This document shows, one piece after another, positions 1 through 9,139 of a stretch of DNA of 31,995 nt. Every line of letters begins with the position of its first letter. The first letter of the stretch is position 1. The position numbers and the translations under genes were made by a program. The notes under the pieces are model-generated. The model worked only from the letters and a program-made list of their open reading frames with translations. It had not been told where the DNA came from and ran no database searches. This DNA is from Thioglobus_B sp964566765 (GTDB lineage: Bacteria; Pseudomonadota; Gammaproteobacteria; PS1; Pseudothioglobaceae): assembly GCA_964566765.1 (NCBI GenBank), contig CAZMJI010000006.1, positions 1 to 31,995 of the forward strand, written 5' to 3'.

Positions 1-2
1 CC

Positions 3-389
3 TTTGTCATCTTCTTCTCACGGGTGATTGGTCATTTTGTCGATCGGGTGATTTTGAAAAATGAGCGTGGCTATGGCATTGGCTATTTCCTCACCACCAT
101 CTTTGCCGAGATTATTCTCTCGGTACTGGCCTCAACCATTGTCATGTACTTCTCAAGAAAACGCGAATATGTCGCCGATACTGGTGGTGCAGATTTGGCT
201 GGACACGGCAATATGATTGGTGCACTTAAACGCCTGGGTCAAGTAGAGCCCGAAGCCCTACCAGAACAGATGGCTGCGTTTGGTATTAATGACAAAGCTT
301 CAATTGCAGCTCTGTTCTCATCACACCCTTCGATTGAGTCTCGCATTGAAGCCTTAGAGGCGCGTGCACAGCAGCTCGGAAAAAGCTAA
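3..389 (+). CDS. htpX: Protease HtpX, C-terminal part (5' end outside window)
   Basis: This is the C-terminal ~128 residues of the inner-membrane zinc metalloprotease HtpX (M48B), which takes part in membrane protein quality control. The reading frame is open to the window edge, so the HExxH motif and first membrane segments lie upstream. Visible here are a hydrophobic stretch (FVIFFSRVIGHF), a second membrane segment (IFAEIILSVLASTIVMYF), and the motif SRKREYVADTGGADL. In E. coli HtpX the Glu of the matching REFHAD motif is the third zinc ligand. The end (LFSSHPSIESRIEALE) matches the usual HtpX C-terminus. The stop TAA overlaps the map ATG by one base (TAATG), so the two genes are probably co-translated. 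Confidence 0.93.
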   Translation, partial: FVIFFSRVIGHFVDRVILKNERGYGIGYFLTTIFAEIILSVLASTIVMYFSRKREYVADTGGADLAGHGNMIGALKRLGQVEPEALPEQMAAFGINDKASIAALFSSHPSIESRIEALEARAQQLGKS

Positions 390-1165
390 TGGCAATCGAC
401 ATTAAATCGGCTGACGAGATTGAAAAAATGCGCGTGGCTGGCCGTCTGGCCGCTGAAGTGCTGGAGATGATCGAGCCTTATGTGGTCGCAGGCGTGACCA
501 CCGATGAATTGGACCAGCGTTGTCATGATTACATCGTGAATGAACAAGATGCCATTCCAGCGCCGCTAAATTATCACGGCTTTCCAAAATCCATCTGCAC
601 CAGTATCAACCATGTGGTTTGTCACGGCATTCCTGGTGATAAAAAACTTAAAAAAGGTGATATTGTCAACGTTGATATCACCGTGATCAAAGACGGTTAC
701 CATGGTGACACCTCCAAGATGTTTATCATTGGCAAGGCCAGTGTTAAAGCACAGCGTATTTGTCGCATTGCCAAAGAGTGTTTGGACATCGGTATTGCGC
801 AAGTCAGAGCCGGTGCTCGGTTGGGTGAGATTGGCCAGGCGATTGATGCTCATGCTACGAAAAACCACTGCTCAGTGGTGAGGGACTATTGTGGTCATGG
901 TATTGGTCAAACCTTTCATGCCGAGCCTCAAGTGATGCACTATGATGATGGCAGAACCGAGCGCTCACCCGTGCTTGAAGCGGGTATGACTTTTACCATT
1001 GAGCCGATGATCAATCTGGGTGATTATCGAGTGCATACTTCCAAGCTCGATGGCTGGACCGTGACCACCAAAGACAAGTCACTTTCGGCCCAATGGGAAC
1101 ACACCATTTTGGTGACTGATGATGGCTGTGAAATTTTGACCCTTAGAGCCGAAGAGTCAACCTAA
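389..1165 (+). CDS. map: Methionine aminopeptidase, type I
   Basis: A 258-residue cytosolic enzyme that removes the initiator Met from nascent proteins. All type I landmarks are present: H79 in CHGIPGD, metal ligands D96 and D107 in DITVIKDGYHGDTSKMF, H170 in GHGIGQTFHAEPQV, H177, E205 in TIEPMI and E237 in WEHTILV. The length is close to E. coli Map (264 aa) and there is no N-terminal zinc-finger extension. The start ATG overlaps the htpX stop codon. An extended -10 element follows the gene, so the next gene may have its own promoter. Confidence 0.97.
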   Translation: MAIDIKSADEIEKMRVAGRLAAEVLEMIEPYVVAGVTTDELDQRCHDYIVNEQDAIPAPLNYHGFPKSICTSINHVVCHGIPGDKKLKKGDIVNVDITVIKDGYHGDTSKMFIIGKASVKAQRICRIAKECLDIGIAQVRAGARLGEIGQAIDAHATKNHCSVVRDYCGHGIGQTFHAEPQVMHYDDGRTERSPVLEAGMTFTIEPMINLGDYRVHTSKLDGWTVTTKDKSLSAQWEHTILVTDDGCEILTLRAEEST

Positions 1166-1180
1166 AAAGCGCATTTCCTA

Positions 1181-1189
1181 TGCTAAAAT
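1181..1189 (+). promoter_or_regulatory. Candidate extended -10 promoter for the DUF502-aspS-nadA genes
   Basis: TGCTAAAAT fits an extended -10 element (TG-N-TAAAAT) in the map-DUF502 gap. The predicted transcript start is about 1196, some 26 bases before the TTG start at 1222. No good -35 is visible at 16-18 bp spacing, which is tolerable for extended -10 promoters. Confidence 0.4.
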
Positions 1190-1221
1190 GGGCCTCTATT
1201 TAACGCAGGCTAATAAGCGCT

Positions 1222-1818
1222 TTGAAAAACCTTAGAAATTACTTTATCTCGGGTCTGTTATTTTGGATTCCGCTGGGGCTAAGTATTGTTGTCATCAAGT
1301 TCTTCCTAGAACTGGTTGATGGCCTGATTCCTGCCCAGTATCTACCTGAGAATCTGCTAGAGCTGGAGATGCCAGTACCAGGCTCTGGTTTGGTGCTAGT
1401 GCTTATCATCATTCTATTCACTGGTGCACTGGTGAGCAACTACCTAGGTCGAAAGCTGTTAAAAACCTGGGAAAAGCTACTCAACAAAATCCCGGGATTC
1501 CGTGGTTTATACAACGCACTTAAGCAGCTTTCCGACACCATCTTCAGCACCAATAGCAACAGCTTCAAAAAAGCACTGCTGATCGAATATCCAAGAAAAG
1601 GCCTGTGGACCATTGCTTTTCAAACCGGTGATTATCATGGCGAGGTTGAAGAGAAAATTGGCCAAGAAATTATCAATATCTACGTCCCAACCACACCCAA
1701 CCCAACTTCAGGCTTTTTCATCATGCTACCTAAGGATGACGTGATTGAGCTAGACATGAGTGTGGATGAGGCATTCAAACTAATTATTTCGACTGGCGTG
1801 GTCACGCCAAAATCATAA
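1222..1818 (+). CDS. DUF502 family inner-membrane protein
   Basis: A 198-residue protein of the DUF502 family, function unknown. Two membrane segments are visible near residues 8-30 (YFISGLLFWIPLGLSIVVIKF) and 53-75 (LVLVLIIILFTGALVSNYLG). A soluble C-terminal domain follows with the family-typical stretches FRGLYNALKQLSDT, LIEYPRKGLW and PTTPNPTSGFF. The start is TTG; MKNLRNYF aligns with the usual start of the family and no ATG lies nearby. The stop is 11 bases before aspS, and a DUF502 gene next to aspS is, from memory, common in gammaproteobacteria. Family assignment is firm, the molecular role is not known. Confidence 0.9.
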   Translation: MKNLRNYFISGLLFWIPLGLSIVVIKFFLELVDGLIPAQYLPENLLELEMPVPGSGLVLVLIIILFTGALVSNYLGRKLLKTWEKLLNKIPGFRGLYNALKQLSDTIFSTNSNSFKKALLIEYPRKGLWTIAFQTGDYHGEVEEKIGQEIINIYVPTTPNPTSGFFIMLPKDDVIELDMSVDEAFKLIISTGVVTPKS

Positions 1819-1829
1819 AAGGAAAAACT

Positions 1830-3581
1830 ATGAGAACACATTATTGTGGTGAGTTAACAAAAAACAACATTGATAACACCGTGGAGCTATGCGGCTGGGT
1901 AAACCGTCGCCGTGATCATGGTGGTGTGATCTTCTTGGATGTGCGCGACAAGCGTGGTATTGCTCAAGTGGTGGTTAATCCTAATATTGATGATTTTGCC
2001 CTAGCCGAGAGCATTCGTAATGAGTTCGTACTTAAGATCACCGGTCAAGTGGTTGCTCGAGAAGAAGGCTTGGTGAATCCAAACCTAGCTACCGGTGAAA
2101 TCGAAGTAGTGGCGCAACACATCGACATTCTTAATGCCTCAAAACCCACACCATTCCAAGTGGGCTCAACCGACATTTCTGAAGAAGTGCGACTGAAGTA
2201 CCGCTACCTAGACCTACGTAGCGAACACATGCAAAAGCGCCTAAGACTGCGTTCAGCGGTGACGCACTACATGCGTGAATTTATGGATTCTCACGATTTC
2301 CTAGACATTGAAACGCCATTTTTAACCAAGGCTACCCCAGAAGGTGCACGTGATTATCTGGTGCCTTCTCGTACGCATGAAGGCGACTTTTTTGCCCTGC
2401 CGCAATCACCACAGCTGTTTAAACAGCTACTGATGATGTCAGGCATGGAGCGTTACTATCAAATCGTTAAATGTTTTAGAGACGAAGATCTGCGTGCTGA
2501 TCGTCAGCCTGAGTTTACTCAGCTGGATATCGAAACTTCGTTTATGAACGAAGACGAAATCATGGGACTGATGGAAGAGATGGTTCGTGGTATGTTCAAA
2601 CAAGTGATTGATGTCGATCTGCCTGCAGCCTTCCCAACCATCACCTATGCTGAAGCCATGAGTAAGTACGGTGTGGATCGACCAGACATGCGCATCCCGC
2701 TAGAGATGGTGGATATGGATGAGCTGATGCAAGGTGTGGACTTCAAAGTATTCTCAGGCCCAGCCAGTGATGCTGGTAGCCGTGTGGCTGCCCTAAAGGT
2801 GCCAGGTGGTGCCTCAATCAGTCGTAAAAACATCGACAAATACACCAAGTATGTGAGCATTTATGGTGCCAAAGGTCTGGCTTATATCAAGCTAAACGAA
2901 GATGGTCCATCATCGCCAATTCTTAAATTCCTAGGCGACGAGGTCACCAATCAAGTGATTGAAGCCACCGGCGCACAAACCGGTGACTTGATTTTCTTTG
3001 GTGCTGATAAAACCAAAATCGTCAATGAAGCCTTAGGCAACCTACGTGAGCAATTGGCCAAAGACCTAGACCTATTTGCAGACCAATGGGCACCAATCTG
3101 GGTGATCGACTTCCCAATGTTTGAAGTCGATGATGCAGGCGATCTAAACGCCATTCACCATCCGTTTACCGCGCCAAGCGTGAGTGTGGAGGAGCTTGAA
3201 GCGAATGCTGCAACCGCCCTATCTCGCGCCTACGACCTGGTGATCAACGGCTCAGAAGTCGGTGGTGGCTCGGTGCGTATTCACGAAACCGCCATGCAGC
3301 GCAAAGTGTTAGAGTTACTTGGCATCTCCGATGAAGAAGCAGAAGATAAGTTTGGCTTCTTGTTAAATGCCCTAGAGTATGGCTGCCCACCACATGGCGG
3401 TATGGCCTTTGGCTTGGATCGTCTGGTAATGATCATGACTGGCTCAGACTCGATTAGAGATGTGATCGCCTTCCCGAAAACGCAAACGGCTGCCTGTCTA
3501 CTGACCGATGCGCCAGCGGCAGTGCCAAGAAAAGTGCTTAGAGAACTTAACATCAAGGTCAATCTACCTGAAAAAGAATAA
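1830..3581 (+). CDS. aspS: Aspartyl-tRNA synthetase, probably non-discriminating
   Basis: A 583-residue class IIb synthetase charging tRNA-Asp and, by prediction, tRNA-Asn. The N-terminal OB-fold anticodon domain has CGWVNRRRDHGG. The catalytic core contains motif 2, FRDEDLRADRQPEF, from residue 216, the bacterial GAD insertion, and motif 3, GGMAFGLDRLVM. The length matches E. coli AspRS (590 aa). H30 and G80 align with the His and Gly reported in the non-discriminating Pseudomonas aeruginosa enzyme, whereas the discriminating E. coli enzyme has Leu at the first site. The ribosome site AAAGGA precedes the ATG. It sits between the DUF502 gene and nadA, with 3 bases before nadA. Confidence 0.97.
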   Translation: MRTHYCGELTKNNIDNTVELCGWVNRRRDHGGVIFLDVRDKRGIAQVVVNPNIDDFALAESIRNEFVLKITGQVVAREEGLVNPNLATGEIEVVAQHIDILNASKPTPFQVGSTDISEEVRLKYRYLDLRSEHMQKRLRLRSAVTHYMREFMDSHDFLDIETPFLTKATPEGARDYLVPSRTHEGDFFALPQSPQLFKQLLMMSGMERYYQIVKCFRDEDLRADRQPEFTQLDIETSFMNEDEIMGLMEEMVRGMFKQVIDVDLPAAFPTITYAEAMSKYGVDRPDMRIPLEMVDMDELMQGVDFKVFSGPASDAGSRVAALKVPGGASISRKNIDKYTKYVSIYGAKGLAYIKLNEDGPSSPILKFLGDEVTNQVIEATGAQTGDLIFFGADKTKIVNEALGNLREQLAKDLDLFADQWAPIWVIDFPMFEVDDAGDLNAIHHPFTAPSVSVEELEANAATALSRAYDLVINGSEVGGGSVRIHETAMQRKVLELLGISDEEAEDKFGFLLNALEYGCPPHGGMAFGLDRLVMIMTGSDSIRDVIAFPKTQTAACLLTDAPAAVPRKVLRELNIKVNLPEKE

Positions 3582-3584
3582 TCC

Positions 3585-4535
3585 ATGGCATCGGTTAGAG
3601 AGCAAATCAAAGCCGAATTAAAGGCAAATAACGCCGTATTGGTGGCGCACTACTACGTCAGTGCTGAGCTGCAAACTCTTGCTGAGGAAAGCGGCGGCAT
3701 TGTCTCAGACTCGCTAGAGATGGCGCGCTTTGGTCAAAACTCAGAGGCGGACATGATTGTGGTGGCTGGGGTTAAATTTATGGCCCAAACTGCCAAAATT
3801 CTTTCGCCTGAAAAAACCGTCTTAGCCTTGGATTTAGCGGCTACTTGCTCCTTAGACGAAGATTGCCCAATCGAGGAATTTGGTCCATTTTGTGACCAGC
3901 ACCCTGACCGCACCGTGGTGGTGTATGCCAACACCTCGGCCGAGGTTAAGGCGCGAGCTGACTGGGTGGTAACTTCAGGCAGTGCGCTGAATGTGGTAAG
4001 ACACTTAAAAGACCAGGGTCAGAAGATTCTTTGGGCGCCTGACAAGCACCTGGGTCATTACGTGCAAACTCAGACGGGGGCTGACATGCTACTTTGGCAA
4101 GGCTCTTGTGTGGTGCATGAGCGCTTTAAGGCCGATGCACTGGAAAAACTCAAGCAGAAGCATCCAGAAGCTGCGATTTTAGTGCACCCAGAGTCGCCAC
4201 AGGCGGTGGTGGATTTGGCCGATGTGGTGGGCTCAACCACCGCGCTGATTAATGCGGTTAGAGATCGCGATGAATCGACTTTTATTGTAGCCACCGATAA
4301 CGGCATCTTTCACAAGATGCGCGAGGTAGCACCAGGTAAAAAACTGATTGAAGCACCAACCATGGGCGCAGGTGCAGATTGCGAATCTTGCGCCCACTGT
4401 GAGTGGATGGCCATGAACAATTTAGACAATTGTCTGAGCACCCTTCAAAACAAGAACAACGAGATTTTAATTGACGAGTCAATTGGCACACAGGCCAAAG
4501 ACTCTATACAAAGACTATTAGACTTCACGGCTTAG
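3585..4535 (+). CDS. nadA: Quinolinate synthase A
   Basis: A 316-residue [4Fe-4S] enzyme that condenses iminoaspartate with dihydroxyacetone phosphate to quinolinate in de novo NAD synthesis. Recognisable blocks are AHYYVSAELQ, SDSLEMA, ATCSLDEDCP, WAPDKHLGHYV, GSCVVHE, HPESP, TDNGIFHKM and GADCESCAHCEWM. By comparison with E. coli NadA, cluster ligands should be C88, C175 and C272, the last Cys of the CxxCxxC group at 266-272. It starts 3 bases after aspS with only a weak A-rich ribosome site, suggesting translational coupling. NadB, its usual partner, is not in the window. Confidence 0.96.
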   Translation: MASVREQIKAELKANNAVLVAHYYVSAELQTLAEESGGIVSDSLEMARFGQNSEADMIVVAGVKFMAQTAKILSPEKTVLALDLAATCSLDEDCPIEEFGPFCDQHPDRTVVVYANTSAEVKARADWVVTSGSALNVVRHLKDQGQKILWAPDKHLGHYVQTQTGADMLLWQGSCVVHERFKADALEKLKQKHPEAAILVHPESPQAVVDLADVVGSTTALINAVRDRDESTFIVATDNGIFHKMREVAPGKKLIEAPTMGAGADCESCAHCEWMAMNNLDNCLSTLQNKNNEILIDESIGTQAKDSIQRLLDFTA

Positions 4536-4571
4536 CAATAAAGTTAGGCTTAGGATACAACGGAGACAATC

Positions 4572-5312
4572 ATGGCAGGACATAGTAAATGGCATAATAT
4601 TCAACATCGAAAAGGCGCGCAAGATGCCAAGCGTGGCAAGATCTTTACCAAACTGATTAAAGAGATTGTGATCGCTGCCAAACAAGGTGGTGGTGTGATT
4701 GAAAACAACCCGTCTTTGCGTCTGGCCATTGATAAAGCGCTGGCCGCTAACATGAAAAAAGACACCATTGAGAATGCGGTTAAGCGTGGCTCAGGTGATG
4801 TTGATGGCGACAACTACGATGAAGTGCGCTATGAAGGTTATGGTATTGGTGGTACTGCGATTATGGTCGACACACTAACGGATAATCGCAACCGTACCGT
4901 GGCTGATGTGCGTCATGCGTTTACCAAGCACGGGGGCAACCTGGGTACCGATGGCTCAGTGAGCTACCTGTTTAGCAAGCAAGGTTTTATCAGTTTTGAG
5001 TCAGGCGATGAGGATACCATTATGGAAGCCGCACTGGATGCGGGCGCTGAAGATGTAATCAGCAACGATGATGGTTCAATTGATGTGGTCACCACCCCAG
5101 AGGACTTCTTTACCGTTAAAGACGCACTGATTGAAGCCGGCCTAGAGCCAACCCATTCTGAGATCACCATGGAGCCGGCCAACCGCGTTGAGCTCAATCT
5201 GGGTGATGCACAAAAATTTATGAAACTGATTGATCGTCTTGAAGACCTAGACGACACCCAAGAGGTTTATCACAACGCAAACATTTCTGACGAGGTAATG
5301 GAACAACTATGA
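4572..5312 (+). CDS. yebC: YebC/PmpR (TACO1) family protein
   Basis: A 246-residue protein starting with the family signature MAGHSKWHNIQHRKGAQD. The central GSVSYLF block and the C-terminal LIDRLEDLDDTQEVYHN are also typical. The family was long annotated as a transcriptional regulator; recent work ties YebC/TACO1 to relief of ribosome stalling on proline-rich stretches. A clear ribosome site (CGGAGA) precedes the ATG. In many gammaproteobacteria yebC precedes ruvC/ruvA; here it is followed by purL with a 4-base ATGA overlap, while ruvA lies some 22 kb away. Confidence 0.96.
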   Translation: MAGHSKWHNIQHRKGAQDAKRGKIFTKLIKEIVIAAKQGGGVIENNPSLRLAIDKALAANMKKDTIENAVKRGSGDVDGDNYDEVRYEGYGIGGTAIMVDTLTDNRNRTVADVRHAFTKHGGNLGTDGSVSYLFSKQGFISFESGDEDTIMEAALDAGAEDVISNDDGSIDVVTTPEDFFTVKDALIEAGLEPTHSEITMEPANRVELNLGDAQKFMKLIDRLEDLDDTQEVYHNANISDEVMEQL

Positions 5313-8300
5313 TCTACACCCATCGTGGCATTAGCGCCCTACGCAGCTTTCAAGTACAAGCCTTACAAGCCAAGATTGCCTTAGCGCAAAACCTGACCTT
5401 ATTGGGCGCTGAATTTATCCACTTTGCCGATCTAGACAAAGCCCTGTCTGACGAACAAACCGCGCACTTAGACAAACTGTTGTCTTATACCAAAACGCTA
5501 TCAGTCGATGGCGCACAAGACTCGATTGTGGTGATGCCAAGACTAGGTACCATTTCCCCTTGGTCATCAAAAGCCACGGATATTGTTCACCTATGCGACA
5601 TGAGCAATATCAAACGTATTGAACGTGCGATTATCTATCATTTTGACAAGCCGATTGCCAATAAGGCTGAGGTGCTATCGATTGTGATGGACAAAATGAC
5701 CGAATCTGAGCTGGCCAACCTAGATGATGCGCATCTGATGTTTGACGAGTTTGAGCCGCAGCCTTATAGCAGTGTTGATATTTTGGGTCAGGGCAAACCT
5801 GCCATTGAACGCGCCAATGCAGAATTGGGCCTGGCGCTGTCTGAGGGCGAGATTGACTATCTGGTTGAGAGCTTTACCAAGCTGGGTCGCAACCCAAATG
5901 ACATTGAGCTGATGATGTTCGCCCAGGCCAACTCTGAGCATTGCCGCCACAAAATCTTTAATGCCGATTGGCGCATTGATGGGGTTGATCAAGCCAAAAG
6001 CTTATTTGCCATGATTCGCAATACCTATCATCAACACCCTGAGGGTCTGCTCTCGGTTTATAGCGACAACTCGGCGGTGATGGAGGGTTATGAATCAGAA
6101 CGCTTCTATCCAAATGCAGATGGTAGCTATGGTCGCAGCACCGAGCACAAAGCCATCCTGATGAAGGTGGAAACCCACAACCACCCAACTGCCATTGCCC
6201 CAGATCCGGGTGCAGCCACCGGCTCCGGCGGTGAGATTCGCGATGAAGGTGCCACTGGTCAAGGCTCAAAACCAAAAGTAGGCCTGTGTGGCTTTAGTGT
6301 CTCTAACTTAAAAATTGACGGTGCCAAACAACCTTGGGAAGTCGACTATGGCAAGCCAAAGCAAATTGTCTCAGCCTTAGACATTATGATTGAAGGCCCA
6401 ATTGGTGCGGCAGCGTTTAATAACGAATTTGGTCGTCCCAACACCCTGGGCTATTTCAGAACCTTTGAGCAAGCCACCCCAGAAGGTGAAGTACGTGGCT
6501 ACCACAAGCCGATTATGCTGGCTGGTGGCTTGGGTCACATTCGAGAGAACCACATTCAAAAAGGCGAGATCGCCGTTGGCAATAAGATTATTGTGCTAGG
6601 TGGTCCAGCCATGCTCATCGGCCTGGGTGGTGGCGCTGCCTCTAGTGTCGGTAGTGGCGAGCAGTCAGAGGACCTAGACTTTGCCTCAGTACAACGTGCC
6701 AACCCAGAGATGGAGCGCCGTTGTCAGGAAGTAATTGATGCTTGTACCAACCTGGGTGAGGACAATCCCATTGTTTCCATTCATGACATTGGCGCCGGCG
6801 GCCTGTCAAATGGTCTGCCAGAATTGGTGAATGATTCTGGTAAAGGCGGTCGATTCGAGCTAAGAGAAATCCCCAATGATGACAAACAAATGTCACCACT
6901 GGAGATCTGGTGTAATGAGTCACAAGAACGTTATGTCTTGGCAGTCAGCGAAGAAAACTTAGCGACCTTTGATGCTATTGCCAAACGTGAGCGCGCCCCA
7001 TACGCGGTACTGGGTGAAGCCACCAAGGAACAAGAACTGATTTTGGATGACCGCTTATTCGACAACCAACCGATTGATATGCCGATGCAGGTACTGCTGG
7101 GCAATCCGCCAAAAACCTTTAAGGATGTTAGAACACAAGGCCTGGCGTTAAACGCCCTAGAGACCACTAACATCGACCTATCAGAGGCCATCTCACGCGT
7201 ACTGCAATTGCCAACCGTGGCCAATAAGAGCTTTTTGATTACCATTGGCGACCGCTCGGTAACCGGCATGGTGGCGCGTGATCAGTTTGTTGGTCCGTGG
7301 CAGGTGCCGGTAGCCGACTGTGCCATCTCAGTGGCTGACTATGACAATTACCATGGTGAGATTATGTCCATGGGTGAACGCACCCCAATGGCGCTGATTG
7401 ACGCTAATGCTGCAGCGCGTATGAGTATTGGTGAGGCACTCACCAATATGCTGGGTGGCTATGTAGAAGACATTCACCACATCAGTCTCAGTGCCAACTG
7501 GATGAGCGCCTCAGGCCATCCGGGTGAAGACTCTAAATTGTTTGAAGCCGTGAAAGCCGTGGGTGAAGACCTGTGTCCAGAGTTGGGCTTAACCGTACCA
7601 GTGGGTAAAGACTCGATGAGTATGAAGAGCTCTTGGGTTGAGGGTGATCAGCAAAAATCAGTCACTGCGCCGCTATCACTGATTATTTCAGCCTTTAGTA
7701 AAACGCCAGACGCACGAGCGCAAAAAACAGCCCTACTTAAGCAGGATGCCGAGAGTGAATTGTGGCTGATTGATCTAGGCTTTGGGCAAAACCGTATGGG
7801 TGGCTCATGCTTAGCGCAAGTTTATAACCAGCTGGGTGATACCGCGCCAAATCTGGATGATGGCCAGGTGTTTAAACGCTTCTTCGCACTGATTAACGAA
7901 CTGAACAAAGACCATCTGATTGATGCTTATCACGATCGCTCAGACGGTGGTGTGATCACCACCTTACTAGAGATGGCGTTTGCCTCGCATGTCGGCCTAA
8001 CCATTGAGGCTGGTCAAGACGTCTTAGGTGAGTTATTTAACGAAGAGTTGGGCTGTGTGATTCAAGTCTCTCAGACCAATAAAGCAGTTGCACAAGCCGC
8101 GATTGAAGCAGCCGGCCTAGCTGAGGCAACCAGAACCATTGCCACACTAAACGACCAAGATCAAATCATCATCACCCAAGGTGGTGAGACATTGTTTAAC
8201 GAATCTCGCGCCAGCTTGCAATCACTGTGGTCTAAGACCTCGTATGAAGTGGCCAAGCTCAGAGACAACCCAGATTGTGCCAAGTCTGAATTTGACAGCG

Positions 8301-9139
8301 TATCTGAAAACACCACTGGTCTGGTGTTTGATACTCAGTTTGACATCAATGAAGCCGTCGCCGCACCGTATATCAGTCGTGGCGCACGTCCTAAGATGGC
8401 CATTTTGAGAGAGCAAGGGGTGAATGGCCAGATTGAGATGGCTGCGGCTTTTGACAAAGCCGGCTTCGAGGCCATTGATGTGCATATGAGCGACATTTTA
8501 TCGGGCCGTCTATCACTAGAAGAATTCAAAGGTATGGTGGCCTGTGGTGGTTTCTCTTACGGAGACGTACTGGGTGCCGGTCGCGGTTGGGCCAGCTCTA
8601 TTTTGTACAATGCCCGAGCTAAGGACGACTTCTCAGCGTTCTTTGAACGCAATGACAGTTTTGCCCTAGGTGTGTGCAATGGTTGCCAGATGCTCTCCAA
8701 CCTAGGTGAGATTATTCCAGGCACAGACAATTGGCCAAGCTTTGAGCGCAATAGTTCTGAGCAATTTGAAGCACGTTTTTCCTCGGTGAAAATCGCTGAG
8801 TCTAACTCAATCTTCCTAGCGGGCATGGCAGGTTCAACCATGCCAATTGCCATTGCTCATGGTGAGGGTCGTGCTAGCTTTAATGGCGCCAATCTGAGCG
8901 GCTCAGTGATGAACTATGTGGATCATCACAACAACCCAACTCAGCAGTATCCACACAACCCTAACGGCTCTGAAGGCGCGGTTGCTGGTGTCACTAACAA
9001 CTCAGGTCAAGTCACCATTATGATGCCGCATCCAGAGCGTGTGTTTAGAAGTGTGCAATACTCCTATCATCCAGACAACTGGGCAGAGCGCAGCCCATGG
9101 ATGCGCATGTTTGAAAATGCCAGGGTTTGGGTTGACTAA
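5309..9139 (+). CDS. purL: Phosphoribosylformylglycinamidine synthase, single-chain form
   Basis: A 1276-residue enzyme converting FGAR, glutamine and ATP to FGAM in purine synthesis. It is the long gammaproteobacterial type, in which PurS-like, synthetase and glutaminase parts are one chain (E. coli 1295 aa). The synthetase part shows NSEHCRHK, VETHNHPTAIAP, GATGSGGEIRDE, GIGAGGLSN-type DIGAGGLSNGLPE, and GKDSMSM. The C-terminal class I glutaminase has nucleophile C1123 in GVCNGCQM and the His/Glu pair H1241/E1243 in MMPHPERVF. The start overlaps yebC by 4 bases (ATGA), and the last bases overlap the following peptidase gene. Confidence 0.97.
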   Translation: MIYTHRGISALRSFQVQALQAKIALAQNLTLLGAEFIHFADLDKALSDEQTAHLDKLLSYTKTLSVDGAQDSIVVMPRLGTISPWSSKATDIVHLCDMSNIKRIERAIIYHFDKPIANKAEVLSIVMDKMTESELANLDDAHLMFDEFEPQPYSSVDILGQGKPAIERANAELGLALSEGEIDYLVESFTKLGRNPNDIELMMFAQANSEHCRHKIFNADWRIDGVDQAKSLFAMIRNTYHQHPEGLLSVYSDNSAVMEGYESERFYPNADGSYGRSTEHKAILMKVETHNHPTAIAPDPGAATGSGGEIRDEGATGQGSKPKVGLCGFSVSNLKIDGAKQPWEVDYGKPKQIVSALDIMIEGPIGAAAFNNEFGRPNTLGYFRTFEQATPEGEVRGYHKPIMLAGGLGHIRENHIQKGEIAVGNKIIVLGGPAMLIGLGGGAASSVGSGEQSEDLDFASVQRANPEMERRCQEVIDACTNLGEDNPIVSIHDIGAGGLSNGLPELVNDSGKGGRFELREIPNDDKQMSPLEIWCNESQERYVLAVSEENLATFDAIAKRERAPYAVLGEATKEQELILDDRLFDNQPIDMPMQVLLGNPPKTFKDVRTQGLALNALETTNIDLSEAISRVLQLPTVANKSFLITIGDRSVTGMVARDQFVGPWQVPVADCAISVADYDNYHGEIMSMGERTPMALIDANAAARMSIGEALTNMLGGYVEDIHHISLSANWMSASGHPGEDSKLFEAVKAVGEDLCPELGLTVPVGKDSMSMKSSWVEGDQQKSVTAPLSLIISAFSKTPDARAQKTALLKQDAESELWLIDLGFGQNRMGGSCLAQVYNQLGDTAPNLDDGQVFKRFFALINELNKDHLIDAYHDRSDGGVITTLLEMAFASHVGLTIEAGQDVLGELFNEELGCVIQVSQTNKAVAQAAIEAAGLAEATRTIATLNDQDQIIITQGGETLFNESRASLQSLWSKTSYEVAKLRDNPDCAKSEFDSVSENTTGLVFDTQFDINEAVAAPYISRGARPKMAILREQGVNGQIEMAAAFDKAGFEAIDVHMSDILSGRLSLEEFKGMVACGGFSYGDVLGAGRGWASSILYNARAKDDFSAFFERNDSFALGVCNGCQMLSNLGEIIPGTDNWPSFERNSSEQFEARFSSVKIAESNSIFLAGMAGSTMPIAIAHGEGRASFNGANLSGSVMNYVDHHNNPTQQYPHNPNGSEGAVAGVTNNSGQVTIMMPHPERVFRSVQYSYHPDNWAERSPWMRMFENARVWVD

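Noticed and set aside
5720..9000. Several open frames of 60-112 codons on the minus strand opposite purL, and similar ones opposite aspS, leuC and ispG
   Set aside because: They lie wholly inside well-identified genes in another frame, have no family motifs or ribosome sites, and reflect codon bias of the real gene.
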